A stretch of DNA of 33,655 nucleotides from Paenibacillus validus NBRC 15382 (GTDB lineage: Bacteria > Bacillota > Bacilli > Paenibacillales > NBRC-103111). Every line of letters starts with the position of its first letter. The first letter of the stretch is position 1. The notes beneath the pieces are model-generated. The model made no database searches and was not told where the DNA came from. It worked only from the letters and a program-made list of their open reading frames with translations. The stretch is taken from contig NZ_BIMH01000050.1 in NCBI RefSeq assembly GCF_004000985.1, positions 1 to 33,655 on the forward strand, written 5' to 3'. Made by a program: the position numbers and the translations under genes. Shown here piece after piece: positions 25,328 to 33,005 of this stretch.

Positions 25328-26524
25328 GTGGATTCTTTTTATAGACCTACACGCGTAGAAATAAGTTTAGATGCGCTGCGTCACAACCTGGAGGCGTTCC
25401 GGGCGGTGCTGCCTGCACATGTGCGGATGATGGCGGTCGTGAAAGCGGACGCTTATGGGCACGGGGCGGTTGAGGTGTGCCGCGAGGCGCTGCAGGATGG
25501 CGTGGAGTACATCGCCGTCGCTTTTCTCGATGAAGGGTTGGAGCTGCGAAGAGCGGGCATTACGGCACCGATGCTGGTGCTGGGCTATACGCCTCCGGAA
25601 GGGCTTGTGACGGCCTGGGAGCACGATATTACGCTAAATGTATATACGGATGAAATATTGGACGCCTGGGAGCGGCTGCAGCCCGCTGAATCCGCCGCCA
25701 GGCCGCTGAAGATACATGTTAAACTGGATTCCGGTATGAATCGTCTCGGGATTGGTCCGGAGGACGAGGCGATCCGTTTCATTGAACGGGCGAGACGGAC
25801 GGCGGGGATCGAGGTCGAAGGTTTGTTCACGCATTACGCTTGCGCTGACGAAACGGACAAAAGCCATACGTTTGGACAGTACGCGAAGTTTGCGCGGGTC
25901 GTGGAACATTTCCGCGGTCAAGGGTTCGAATTTCCGCTTGTACATGCGGGCAACAGCGCCGCGGCGATTGATTTGCCGGAATATACGTTCAATATGGTGC
26001 GCTTAGGCATCGGCATGTACGGCTTGTATCCGTCCGAGGAAGTGAATAAACAGCAGGTCGCTCTCCAGCCGGTGCTGAGCATCAAGACAGGCGTAGCGAT
26101 GGTGAAGCAGGTGCCTGCCGGCGAGGGCGTCAGCTACGGGGCGATCTACCGGACGAGCGGCGAGGAGACGATCGCGACGCTGCCGATCGGGTATGCGGAC
26201 GGGTACTCGCGGATGCTGACCGGGAAGGCCGAGGTGCTCATACGGGGACGCCGGGTGCCGGTCGTGGGCCGGATTTGTATGGATCAGTGCATGGTAAACG
26301 CGACGGGTATTGCCGATATTTCGATGGAAGAAGAGGTTGTAATCCTAGGAGCTCAAGGCATCGAGAGGATCACGGCAGAGGAGCACGCAAGCTGGCTCGG
26401 TACAATTAACTACGAAATCGTCTGTATGATCTCCCACCGCGTCCCGCGGGTGTATGTGAAGGACGGGCGGGTCGTAAGGTCGGTGAATCCGCTGCTCAGG
26501 CATATGTGGGAACGGGAAGCCTAA
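25328..26524 (+). CDS. alr: Alanine racemase
   Basis: I choose GTG 25328 (398 residues, beginning DSFYRPTRVEISLDALRHN) because AAGGTGG lies 5 nt upstream. GTG 25319 is the in-frame alternative. Lys39 in VVKADAYGHG is the PLP Schiff-base lysine, at the same number as in the Geobacillus enzyme. Tyr270 in GVSYGAIY is the second catalytic base. The C-terminal beta domain contains GRICMDQCMVN and ISHRVPRVY. It makes D-alanine for peptidoglycan. The gene lies between a ydcC-like gene and ndoAI-ndoA as in B. subtilis, so this is the housekeeping copy. Confidence 0.96.
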   Translation: MDSFYRPTRVEISLDALRHNLEAFRAVLPAHVRMMAVVKADAYGHGAVEVCREALQDGVEYIAVAFLDEGLELRRAGITAPMLVLGYTPPEGLVTAWEHDITLNVYTDEILDAWERLQPAESAARPLKIHVKLDSGMNRLGIGPEDEAIRFIERARRTAGIEVEGLFTHYACADETDKSHTFGQYAKFARVVEHFRGQGFEFPLVHAGNSAAAIDLPEYTFNMVRLGIGMYGLYPSEEVNKQQVALQPVLSIKTGVAMVKQVPAGEGVSYGAIYRTSGEETIATLPIGYADGYSRMLTGKAEVLIRGRRVPVVGRICMDQCMVNATGIADISMEEEVVILGAQGIERITAEEHASWLGTINYEIVCMISHRVPRVYVKDGRVVRSVNPLLRHMWEREA

Positions 26525-26566
26525 GCGGGCGGATGGGCTGCAAATGCCGCATCATCCCTATCGGCA

Positions 26567-26627
26567 CTAGCGCTCGTTCATGGGCTTGGCCGACAGCGAG
26601 CGGCAAAATTCGCAGCATGAACGCTAG
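26567..26627 (+). other. Imperfect inverted repeat in the alr-ndoAI gap
   Basis: Arms 26567-26582 and 26616-26627 pair over 12 bp with a 4-nt bulge. Inside lies a second small inverted repeat (GCCG ... CGGC). No T-run follows at once, so it is a weak terminator candidate for alr or a structured untranslated region. Elsewhere in the 26525-26844 gap I see only AT-rich sequence with no clear promoter and no supported gene. Confidence 0.35.
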
Positions 26628-26844
26628 AAATAGGTACTGGTGACAATTTCCACTCTATTTTTTGCATGCCATTGAGAGGATTTTCTTGTTTTTCCGCGAA
26701 TATGTATAGCACATACTCATGTGATTATCGGGGGTATAGCATAATTGATATACTTGGCGCATATATTGGTCTTGTATATTTTTTCTGGAAGATTGCCATA
26801 ATGGAAATAAGCTTTTGGTATGTCTCTTGGGGGTGCATGAACAG

Positions 26845-27126
26845 GTGGCCAATGCTCATAACACGAAGCGCATCATGATCAGTCTGCCGGATTATTTACT
26901 GGAGGAAGTCGACCATCTGGTCGAGAAGGAGAACTCCAACCGCAGCGAATTTATCCGTCAGGCCATGAAACTTTACCTTGTCGAACGCAAGAAAAGACAC
27001 TTGCGCGAGTCGATGCAGCGTGGGTACATGGAAATGGCGAAAATTAACCTTAACATGGCCTCGGAAGCATTTCAGGCGGAGGAAGAAGCGGATCATACGC
27101 TTGACCGTCTGGTTAGCGGGGTGTAG
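26845..27126 (+). CDS. ndoAI: Antitoxin EndoAI (ribbon-helix-helix, CopG/MazE type)
   Basis: I place the start at GTG 26845, giving 93 residues, the length of the B. subtilis protein. The longer frame back to 26815 adds an unsupported extension. The N-terminal KRIMISLPDYLLEEVDHL is a ribbon-helix-helix DNA-binding strand and helix. The C-terminal GYMEMAKINLNMASEAF is almost a signature of EndoAI antitoxins and forms the segment that occupies the toxin groove. It neutralises the EndoA RNase encoded 3 nt downstream and probably autoregulates the pair. In B. subtilis the same pair also lies directly after alr. Confidence 0.93.
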   Translation: MANAHNTKRIMISLPDYLLEEVDHLVEKENSNRSEFIRQAMKLYLVERKKRHLRESMQRGYMEMAKINLNMASEAFQAEEEADHTLDRLVSGV

Positions 27127-27129
27127 CGA

Positions 27130-27480
27130 GTGATTGTCAAACGTGGCGATGTTTTTTTCGCGGATCTTTCCCCGGTTGTTGGTTCGGAGCAGGGGGGCAT
27201 TCGGCCTGTTCTGATTATTCAGAATGATATCGGCAATCGCTTCAGTCCCACGGTGATCGTGGCGGCGATTACGGCGCAGATTCAGAAGGCCAAGCTGCCG
27301 ACGCACGTGGAGATTGACGCGGAAGCGCACGGTTTTGACAGGGACTCGGTCATTCTGCTGGAACAAATCAGGACGATTGATAAACAGCGTCTAACGGACA
27401 AAATTACGCACTTGGATGAAGAAACCATGCGCAAGGTCGATGAAGCTTTGCAGATTAGCGTCGGACTAATCGAGTTTTAA
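27130..27480 (+). CDS. ndoA: mRNA endoribonuclease toxin EndoA (MazF family)
   Basis: The 116-residue protein starts at GTG 27130 and matches the length of B. subtilis Endo[21 protein letters not shown] and [12 protein letters not shown] form the SH3-like MazF core, with the conserved Arg of GxRPVL. The central strand [10 protein letters not shown] and the [11 protein letters not shown] segment hold the remaining conserved positions. The B. subtilis enzyme cleaves single-stranded RNA at UACAU. The antitoxin gene is 3 nt upstream and a terminator follows, so alr-ndoAI-ndoA may end here as one unit. Confidence 0.95.
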   Translation: MIVKRGDVFFADLSPVVGSEQGGIRPVLIIQNDIGNRFSPTVIVAAITAQIQKAKLPTHVEIDAEAHGFDRDSVILLEQIRTIDKQRLTDKITHLDEETMRKVDEALQISVGLIEF

Positions 27481-27491
27481 AACAGCGTATG

Positions 27492-27522
27492 AAGCGGGGG
27501 CGTACAGGGGCCCTCGTTTTTT
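27492..27522 (+). terminator. Intrinsic terminator after ndoA
   Basis: The 7-bp stem CGGGGGC / GCCCTCG (27495-27501 and 27510-27516, one G-U pair) is followed by six T residues at 27517-27522. It separates the toxin operon from tex. Confidence 0.7.
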
Positions 27523-27546
27523 CGTATGTCGGGAGGAGTCGTACGG

Positions 27547-29775
27547 ATGGCCAAAGAGCAAACGATTCAAACGGAACAGCAGGAGGAGCGTCAAGCCTTC
27601 GAATTGACAGCGGAGATGAAGGCTGCGATTCAGGAACGCATCCTGAAGCAGATTGCGGCGGAGCTCCAGATCGGAAGCGGACGCGTCAAAACGACGGTCG
27701 GTCTGCTTGACGAGGGGAACACGATTCCTTTTATCGCGCGGTACCGGAAGGAAATGACGGGGGAGCTCGATGAGAATCAGCTGCGGGACATTGAAGAGAG
27801 GCTGACGTATCTCCGCAACTTGGAGAATCGGAAGCTGGAGGTTATCCGGCTTATTGACGAGCAAGGGAAGCTGACGGGCGAGCTGCGTTCGGCAATCGAA
27901 CAAGCTGTGAAGCTTCAGGAGGTCGAGGATCTGTACCGCCCTTACCGGCAAAAGCGTAAAACCCGCGCCAGCGTCGCCAAGGAAAAAGGGCTGGAGCCGC
28001 TCGCCCAGTGGATCGTGTCGCAGCCTAGGCAGGGCGATATGCTGACGGAAGCCTCGAAGTACATAAATTCGGACAAAGGCGTTCAGACGGCCGAGGAAGC
28101 CGTTCAGGGCGCGATGGACATTATAGCGGAGCAAGTGGCCGACGACGCCAAAATTCGCGCATGGGTGCGCAAGTATACGTTTGATCAGGGCATCCTGCGC
28201 TCGGAGGCGAAGAATGCCGAGCTGGAGTCGGTGTACGAGATGTATTACAGCTACCAGGAGCCGGTCCGCAAGCTGCCACCGCATCGCATTCTGGCGATTA
28301 ATCGCGGGGAGCGGGAGGACGTGCTGAAAGTAACGCTGGAGGTGCCGGTAGAACGTATTCACGACTACATTGGCAAACAGCTGTTGAAGGGACCCTCCAT
28401 TGTACGCGATACGCTTGCGGCGGTGGTCGAGGATGCTTATAAGCGGCTGCTGGCTCCCTCCATTGAGCGCGAGGTGCGGGGTGAGATGACCGAGAAGGCT
28501 GAGGAGAAAGCGATCGAGGTGTTCGCGGAAAACTTGCGGAACCTTCTGCTGCAGCCTCCGGTGAAGGGGAAGGTCGTGCTTGGCGTGGACCCGGCGTTCC
28601 GGACGGGCTGTAAGCTGGCTGTCGTCGACGATACCGGCAAAATGCTTGAGATCGCGGTCACGTACCCGACGCCTCCGAATAATAAAGTCGCCGAAGCGAA
28701 GGCGGTCTTCAAACGATTGATCGACGCGTACGGCGTAGAGCTGATCGTCATCGGCAACGGGACGGCTTCGCGGGAAACGGAGCAGTTCGTCGCCGGGTTG
28801 ATCGGAGAGATCAAGCAGCGCAAGCTGGCCTACTTGATCGTGAACGAGGCGGGGGCAAGCGTGTACTCGGCTTCCAAGCTGGCCCAGTCGGAGTTTCCCG
28901 ATCTGGACGTGGCTGAACGGAGCGCCATATCGATCGCCCGCCGGGTACAGGATCCGCTCGCGGAGCTTGTGAAGATCGAGCCGAAAGCGATCGGCGTCGG
29001 GCAGTACCAGCATGACGTGTCGCAGAAGCGTCTGGAGGAAAGCTTGACGTTCGTCGTCGAGTCGGCGGTGAACCATGTCGGCGTCGACGTCAACACGGCG
29101 TCGCCTTCGCTGCTGTCGTACGTCTCGGGGATTAACAGTACGCTGGCGAAGAACATCGTGAAGTACCGCGATGAGAACGGGAAATTCGAGAACCGGCAGC
29201 AGTTGCAAAAAGTCCCTCGCCTCGGCGCCAAGGCGTTCGAGCAGTGCGTCGGCTTCCTGCGTATTCCGGACGGGGCTAACCCGCTCGATAATACGCCGAT
29301 TCATCCGGAGTCGTACGCGGTGGTGGACCGGCTTTTCAAGGAGCTGAAGCTGGAGCTGGCGAAGCTGGGCAGCGAGGAGCTGAAGTCGATGCTGCAGCGG
29401 CTGGAGCCGGAGGAGCTGGCAACGAAGCTGGGTGTCGGGGTTCCGACGCTGCGGGATATTTTGGACTCGCTGCTGCGTCCGGGTCGCGATCCCCGGGAGG
29501 AGCTGGAGGCGCCGATTTTCCGCACCGACGTGCTGCAGCTCGAGGATTTGACGCCGGGCATGGAGCTGAAGGGTACCGTGCGCAATGTCATTGACTTCGG
29601 CGCATTCGTGGATATCGGGATCAAGAACGACGGGCTGGTACACATCTCCCAGATGAGCAACTCGTACGTGAAGCATCCGATGGATGTCGTCTCGGTTGGC
29701 GACGTCGTCACCGTCTGGGTGCTGAATATCGATACGAAAAAAGGCCGCGTCGGGCTTACGATGAAAAAGCCTTAA
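27547..29775 (+). CDS. tex: Tex family RNA-binding protein
   Basis: I choose ATG 27547 because GGAGGAG at 27532-27538 lies 8 nt upstream; the frame opens earlier at 27526. The product has 742 residues, the normal Tex length. The order is an N-terminal helical Tex region (VGLLDEGNTIPFIARYRKE), a YqgF/RNase-H-like domain (VVLGVDPAFRTGCKLAVVD), the ISIARRVQDPLAELVKIEP segment, helix-hairpin-helix motifs (VDVNTASPSLLSYVSGI), and a C-terminal S1 domain (GTVRNVIDFGAFVDIG ... DGLVHISQM). Tex proteins bind nucleic acid and the transcription machinery. tex also precedes cmpA and sprT in B. subtilis (ydcI), so the synteny is conserved. Confidence 0.95.
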   Translation: MAKEQTIQTEQQEERQAFELTAEMKAAIQERILKQIAAELQIGSGRVKTTVGLLDEGNTIPFIARYRKEMTGELDENQLRDIEERLTYLRNLENRKLEVIRLIDEQGKLTGELRSAIEQAVKLQEVEDLYRPYRQKRKTRASVAKEKGLEPLAQWIVSQPRQGDMLTEASKYINSDKGVQTAEEAVQGAMDIIAEQVADDAKIRAWVRKYTFDQGILRSEAKNAELESVYEMYYSYQEPVRKLPPHRILAINRGEREDVLKVTLEVPVERIHDYIGKQLLKGPSIVRDTLAAVVEDAYKRLLAPSIEREVRGEMTEKAEEKAIEVFAENLRNLLLQPPVKGKVVLGVDPAFRTGCKLAVVDDTGKMLEIAVTYPTPPNNKVAEAKAVFKRLIDAYGVELIVIGNGTASRETEQFVAGLIGEIKQRKLAYLIVNEAGASVYSASKLAQSEFPDLDVAERSAISIARRVQDPLAELVKIEPKAIGVGQYQHDVSQKRLEESLTFVVESAVNHVGVDVNTASPSLLSYVSGINSTLAKNIVKYRDENGKFENRQQLQKVPRLGAKAFEQCVGFLRIPDGANPLDNTPIHPESYAVVDRLFKELKLELAKLGSEELKSMLQRLEPEELATKLGVGVPTLRDILDSLLRPGRDPREELEAPIFRTDVLQLEDLTPGMELKGTVRNVIDFGAFVDIGIKNDGLVHISQMSNSYVKHPMDVVSVGDVVTVWVLNIDTKKGRVGLTMKKP

Positions 29776-29783
29776 GTGGCATA

Positions 29784-29852
29784 AAATAGAGCATAGGCCG
29801 GAACAAGGGAAAATGGAGGCAAGTTCCCTTAAGTCTGGCATATGCTCTATTT
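29784..29852. terminator. Long hairpin between convergent tex and cmpA
   Basis: Outer arms of 16 nt (29784-29799 and 29837-29852, one mismatch) enclose a second 7-bp stem (29805-29811 and 29824-29830). It lies between the tex stop and the cmpA stop. There is no strong T-run, but its position suggests termination in both directions. Confidence 0.6.
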
Positions 29853-29875
29853 GACGGTCGGCGTGTTTGTTGATG

Positions 29876-30025
29876 TTAAGGTTGAAAGTTGGATGCGGAC
29901 GAATCGGATTCGGATTTACGGGTGCGGTAAAAATACCAGCAGTCGTTAAGCAATCGAATTTGCCGCCGGTTTTTGTTGTAAAACGCACGCATCAGTTGGT
30001 TGCAAAGCCATTGTGGCAAGCCCAT
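29876..30025 (-). CDS. cmpA: Cortex morphogenetic protein CmpA
   Basis: This 49-residue gene is easily missed. The reading frame (LPQWLCNQLMRAFYNKNRR, then DCWYFY) closely follows B. subtilis CmpA, whose start is MPNWL and which also has CWYFY near its end. In B. subtilis this small protein acts during spore cortex formation and is produced in the mother cell. ATG 30023-30025 has AAGGGG 3 nt upstream; a TTG at 30019 has the same site at 9 nt and would align better with the B. subtilis start. The gene lies between tex and sprT, as expected. The Ser-rich tail of about 10 residues is longer than in B. subtilis. It supports a spore-forming host. Confidence 0.85.
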   Translation of the reverse strand: MGLPQWLCNQLMRAFYNKNRRQIRLLNDCWYFYRTRKSESDSSASNFQP

Positions 30026-30096
30026 CAGCCCCTTCCCTCTAACTGCTATACGACTAACATATGGGCGAGAGGGCTATGGGGTGCAGGTCCTCATGA

Positions 30097-30459
30097 TTAG
30101 GCGAGTTCTTCTTCCTCTTCGTACCATTGCTCCAGCTGAGCCTGGAGGGCGCGAATTTCCGTGAGGAGGGATACGAGCGGGTATTGTTTCTCTTGCTGCT
30201 GCAGAGCGGCGAACGTTTGCTCAAGCCGATTGATGTAATCCAGGCCGTGCTGCAGCTCGTAGCCGGGACGTACAATTTCTAGCCCTTCAAACTCTGCGAT
30301 AAAGTACGGAAGCGCGGGAATGCCGGATACCGTTAATTTGTCTAGCTCTTTATGTAAGCGTTGGTTCAGCGCTGCGAGCTGGTACATATGAGTGGAAGGC
30401 ATTTCCACGAATTCCAGCTGTTCGTTTCTTTGCAGCAGGGCGTATTTTTTATTGGACAT
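30097..30459 (-). CDS. Conserved hypothetical protein, 120 residues, acidic C-terminus
   Basis: The ATG at 30457-30459 follows AGGAGA. The product is soluble, with no signal peptide or membrane helix. It begins MSNKKYALLQRNEQLEFVE, is mostly helical, and its second half (about 75-120) looks like a coiled coil ending in a run of Glu. I recognise no catalytic motif; similar small Paenibacillus proteins are often labelled only by automatic transfer. cmpA follows 71 nt downstream in the same direction, so the two may be co-transcribed. It is divergent from sprT. Confidence 0.7.
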   Translation of the reverse strand: MSNKKYALLQRNEQLEFVEMPSTHMYQLAALNQRLHKELDKLTVSGIPALPYFIAEFEGLEIVRPGYELQHGLDYINRLEQTFAALQQQEKQYPLVSLLTEIRALQAQLEQWYEEEEELA

Positions 30460-30522
30460 GAAGTTTAATCTCTCCTATCGTATAGCGAATCGCGTGTCGG
30501 GCAAATTTATGAAGATTCCTAC

Positions 30523-30553
30523 TTGACAGTTTAGCCTAACCTGCGGTTACAAT
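30523..30553 (+). promoter_or_regulatory. Probable promoter for sprT and the tRNAs behind it
   Basis: TTGACA at 30523-30528 and TACAAT at 30548-30553 are 19 nt apart. Both boxes are near consensus although the spacing is long; TTACAA at 30547 gives 18 nt. Confidence 0.5.
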
Positions 30554-30604
30554 TCAAGTGAATGCATATGTATAGAGAAGAACGTAGGGGTGGGAACATG
30601 GGAA

Positions 30605-31081
30605 ATGGATGACCGGCAGCTGCAGCAGTGGGTCGAACAAATTTCGCTGTCGTCGTTTGGACGTCCTTTTGAGCATAAGGCGAGGTTTAACCGCAGGTTG
30701 AGGGCGACCGGCGGGAGGTACTTCACACGCAGCCACGATATCGAGATCAGTTGGCACCAGTATGAGCAATTCGGCATGCAGGATGTGGAGAAAATCATTA
30801 AGCATGAGCTGTGCCATTATCACTTGCATTTGCTCGGGTCCGGGTATCAGCACCGCGACGACGAATTTAAACAGCTGCTCACGCTTGTAGGCGGGACGCG
30901 GTATTGCCAATCGCTGCCGTCTGCCTTACAGCGGAAGGAGCCTTATCGATATAAGCTTGTTTGCGTCGATTGCAGGGCCGAATATTTGCGCAAGCGGAAG
31001 ACCGATCCGCGGCGGTTTGTGTGCGGTCACTGTAAGGGAAAATTGAAGCTGCTGGCGCTTGACTTGAGCAAACATTCATGA
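30605..31081 (+). CDS. sprT: SprT-like zinc metalloprotease-fold protein
   Basis: I choose ATG 30605 (158 residues) because the N-terminus MDDRQLQQWVEQISL then lines up with B. subtilis YdcK/SprT. A GTG at 30590 is in frame. The zinc motif HELCH is at 67-71, preceded by GGRYFTRSHDIEIS and followed by YHLHLLG. The C-terminal part has two C-x-x-C pairs (CVDC and CGHC) forming a zinc ribbon, as in SprT-family proteins. The cellular role of bacterial SprT-like proteins is not well defined. A tRNA-Asn gene begins 18 nt after the stop, so read-through into the tRNA pair is likely. Confidence 0.92.
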   Translation: MDDRQLQQWVEQISLSSFGRPFEHKARFNRRLRATGGRYFTRSHDIEISWHQYEQFGMQDVEKIIKHELCHYHLHLLGSGYQHRDDEFKQLLTLVGGTRYCQSLPSALQRKEPYRYKLVCVDCRAEYLRKRKTDPRRFVCGHCKGKLKLLALDLSKHS

Positions 31082-31099
31082 TAAATTAACAATTGTCGT

Positions 31100-31175
31100 T
31101 CCCTGATAGCTCAGTTGGTAGAGCACTCGACTGTTAATCGAGTTGTCACAGGTTCGAGTCCTGTTCGGGGAGCCA
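31100..31175 (+). tRNA. tRNA-Asn (GTT)
   Basis: The 76-nt cloverleaf has acceptor TCCCTGA/TCGGGGA, D-loop AGCTCAGTTGGTAGAGC, anticodon loop CTGTTAA (GTT) and T-arm GGTTCGAGTCC. CCA is encoded at 31173-31175. Confidence 0.95.
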
Positions 31176-31183
31176 TTATTCTT

Positions 31184-31271
31184 GGAGAGATACCCAAGTG
31201 GCTCAAGGGGACCCTCTGCTAAGGGGTTAGACTGCGTAAGTGGTGCGAGGGTTCGAATCCCTCTCTCTCCG
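31184..31271 (+). tRNA. tRNA-Ser (GCT)
   Basis: The 88-nt class II tRNA has acceptor GGAGAGA/TCTCTCC, anticodon loop CTGCTAA (GCT), a long variable arm and T-arm GGGTTCGAATCCC. Discriminator G is at 31271. CCA is not encoded, unlike the tRNA-Asn 8 nt upstream. Confidence 0.95.
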
Positions 31272-31278
31272 TAAGATT

Positions 31279-31314
31279 GCAAAAACAACCGCCTAATAAG
31301 GCGGTTGTTTTTGC
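31279..31314 (+). terminator. Intrinsic terminator of the tRNA-Asn/tRNA-Ser unit
   Basis: A perfect 16-bp stem (31279-31294 and 31299-31314) with an AATA loop has an A-run on the left arm and a T-run on the right. Confidence 0.88.
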
Positions 31315-31318
31315 GTTT

Positions 31319-31345
31319 GGAGAGGCCGGAGGAATTCGAACCCTG
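31319..31345 (-). other. Fragment resembling the 3' end of a tRNA-Ser gene
   Basis: On the minus strand this stretch reads as a T-arm (AGGGTTCGAATTCCT) followed by a GC-rich piece and CTCTCC. It resembles, in inverted orientation, the 3' end of the tRNA-Ser located 50 nt away. No anticodon or D-arm can be folded beside it, so it is at most a remnant. The stretch 31346-31537 holds no gene I can support. Confidence 0.3.
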
Positions 31346-31537
31346 AGAGAAGGGCGCCGATGCACGGAACCTCGCCCGCTGCACAGCGGCAAGTTCATCG
31401 CTTGTCCGCCTGACCATTGGCGGCGATGAGGATGAGCTCGCCCGTTCACGATATCGAAGCCCAAGTCTTGCAAAAACGCAGGCATGTCATGTACGCTAGA
31501 GTCGTAAACCATGCGTTAGATGTCGGAGGGTGAGCAA

Positions 31538-32551
31538 GTGGCGGTACTGGTAACGGGCGGTGCGGGATATATCGGGACACATACGTGTGTGGAACTATTG
31601 AACAGCGGATATGACATTATCGTCGTCGATAACTTCGATAACAGTAAGCCGGAGTCGCTGAAGCGCGTGAGAGAAATTACGGGGAAAGACTTCAAACAGG
31701 TGCAGGCCGACCTATTGGACCGAGACCGGCTTGAGGCGATTTTTCAGGACAATCGGATCGAGGCGGTCATTCATTTTGCCGGGCTGAAGGCCGTGGGGGA
31801 GTCGGTGCGTCTTCCTCTGAAATATTATCACAACAACATTACCGGCACGCTGCTGTTGGCCGAAGTGATGCAGAAGCACGGCGTGAAGAAAATAGTCTTC
31901 AGCTCATCGGCGACGGTATACGGCATGCCGGAGCGGGTACCGATTGACGAGGAGATGCCTTTGGGAGCTACGAATCCGTACGGTCGGACGAAGCTGATGA
32001 TCGAGGACATCCTTCGCGACATATACATCTCCGACCCTGAGTGGAGCATTGCGCTGCTTCGTTATTTTAATCCGATCGGGGCTCACGCCAGCGGACGCAT
32101 CGGAGAGGACCCGAACGGGATCCCCAATAATCTGATGCCTTACGTGACGCAAGTGGCAGTGGGCAAGCTGAAAGAACTGCAAGTATTCGGCAGCGATTAC
32201 CCGACTCCGGACGGAACCGGCGTGCGCGACTACATCCACGTGGTCGATTTGGCGCTTGGTCATGTGAAGGCGGTGGAGAGCGTTCTCTCCAGCACGGGCG
32301 TTGAAGCATACAACCTCGGTACCGGCAATGGGTACAGCGTGCTTGAGATGGTGCGGGCCATGGAACAGGCTGCGGGGAGAACAATTCCTTACCGTATCGT
32401 AGATCGCAGGCCCGGCGATGTGGCGGTATGTTACGCCAATCCTGTCAAAGCCCGGGAGAAGCTGGGCTGGTCGGCGGAACGGGGATTGGCGCAAATGTGC
32501 GAGGATGCCTGGCGCTGGCAGCAGCAAAACCCCGACGGATACGGAAAATAA
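31538..32551 (+). CDS. galE: UDP-glucose 4-epimerase
   Basis: I choose GTG 31538 (337 residues) because GGAGGGTGAG lies just upstream; ATG 31520 is in frame but overlaps that site. Motifs are [19 protein letters not shown] for [11 protein letters not shown] with the catalytic Ser, YGRTK with the catalytic Tyr and Lys, RYFNPIGAH, and [14 protein letters not shown]. It interconverts UDP-glucose and UDP-galactose, and so can supply galactose for the glycan whose initiating transferase lies 8 kb upstream. It is flanked by tRNA genes on both sides and is not part of the AT-rich cluster; its GC content is that of the core genome. Confidence 0.95.
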   Translation: MAVLVTGGAGYIGTHTCVELLNSGYDIIVVDNFDNSKPESLKRVREITGKDFKQVQADLLDRDRLEAIFQDNRIEAVIHFAGLKAVGESVRLPLKYYHNNITGTLLLAEVMQKHGVKKIVFSSSATVYGMPERVPIDEEMPLGATNPYGRTKLMIEDILRDIYISDPEWSIALLRYFNPIGAHASGRIGEDPNGIPNNLMPYVTQVAVGKLKELQVFGSDYPTPDGTGVRDYIHVVDLALGHVKAVESVLSSTGVEAYNLGTGNGYSVLEMVRAMEQAAGRTIPYRIVDRRPGDVAVCYANPVKAREKLGWSAERGLAQMCEDAWRWQQQNPDGYGK

Positions 32552-32567
32552 GCGCATGATGGAAAAG

Positions 32568-32604
32568 ACCTGCCGGCATACCGCGCTTGTGCCTGGCAGG
32601 TTTT
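32568..32604 (+). terminator. Probable intrinsic terminator of galE
   Basis: ACCTGCC (32568-32574) pairs with GGCAGGT (32595-32601), with further imperfect pairing inside and a short T-run (32601-32604). Confidence 0.6.
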
Positions 32605-32656
32605 GCAGTTCGCCAAACAGATAAACCGAGGCAGCGATTTTTTTGAAAAAAAGGTA

Positions 32657-32685
32657 TTGCCAACCCTAAACCTATTCGCTATAAT
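32657..32685 (+). promoter_or_regulatory. Strong promoter of the tRNA-Glu/tRNA-Leu unit
   Basis: TTGCCA at 32657-32662, a 17-nt spacer and TATAAT at 32680-32685, 22 nt before tRNA-Glu. The -10 box is perfect and the -35 close to consensus. Confidence 0.82.
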
Positions 32686-32707
32686 AACACTTGTCGCTTT
32701 TAAGCAT

Positions 32708-32779
32708 GGCCCGTTGGTCAAGGGGTTAAGACACCTCCCTTTCACGGAGGTAACAGGGGTTCGAATCCCCTACGGGTCA
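32708..32779 (+). tRNA. tRNA-Glu (TTC)
   Basis: The 72-nt cloverleaf has acceptor GGCCCGT/ACGGGTC, anticodon loop CTTTCAC (TTC) and T-arm GGGGTTCGAATCCCC. Discriminator A is at 32779; CCA is not encoded. Confidence 0.95.
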
Positions 32780-32787
32780 TACTATGC

Positions 32788-32870
32788 GCGGTTGTGGTGG
32801 AATGGCAGACACGCTATCTTGAGGGGGTAGTGGGCGTACGCTCGTGGAGGTTCGAGTCCTCTCAACCGCA
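32788..32870 (+). tRNA. tRNA-Leu (GAG), copy 1
   Basis: The 83-nt class II tRNA has acceptor GCGGTTG/CAACCGC, anticodon loop TTGAGGG (GAG), variable arm GGGCGTACGCTC and T-arm GAGGTTCGAGTCCTC. CCA is not encoded. It follows tRNA-Glu after 8 nt. Confidence 0.95.
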
Positions 32871-32890
32871 TTGAAGCATCAAATCGATGA

Positions 32891-32934
32891 AAGCAAGTCC
32901 GATTTCCAGAGCTGGAAGTCAGACTTGCTTTTTT
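32891..32934 (+). terminator. Intrinsic terminator after tRNA-Glu/tRNA-Leu
   Basis: A 17-nt imperfect stem (32891-32907 and 32914-32930) with a 6-nt loop is followed by a T-run at 32929-32934. Confidence 0.85.
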
Positions 32935-33005
32935 GTTATAGACGCTGCCATTTGGGGGAAGATAACCGCAAGCTTAATTTGGGAAGCCGAGAGGAGAGGT
33001 TAACG

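Noticed and set aside
27466..29988. 840-residue open frame on the minus strand opposite tex
   Set aside because: It is a shadow of a GC-rich gene. Tex on the plus strand has all its domains and a good ribosome site, while the antisense product is Arg/Leu/His-rich with no recognisable domain.
29867..30100. 77-residue plus-strand frame opposite cmpA
   Set aside because: cmpA on the other strand explains the open frame. There is no ribosome site.
31219..31512. Minus-strand frame of 97 residues over the tRNA-Ser and terminator region
   Set aside because: It overlaps a tRNA and a terminator, and its peptide contains the stretch typical of translated tRNA T-arms.
32844..33005. N-terminal extension of the PNPOx-fold protein
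   Set aside because: It begins inside tRNA-Leu and runs through a terminator. ATG 33006 has a strong ribosome site.
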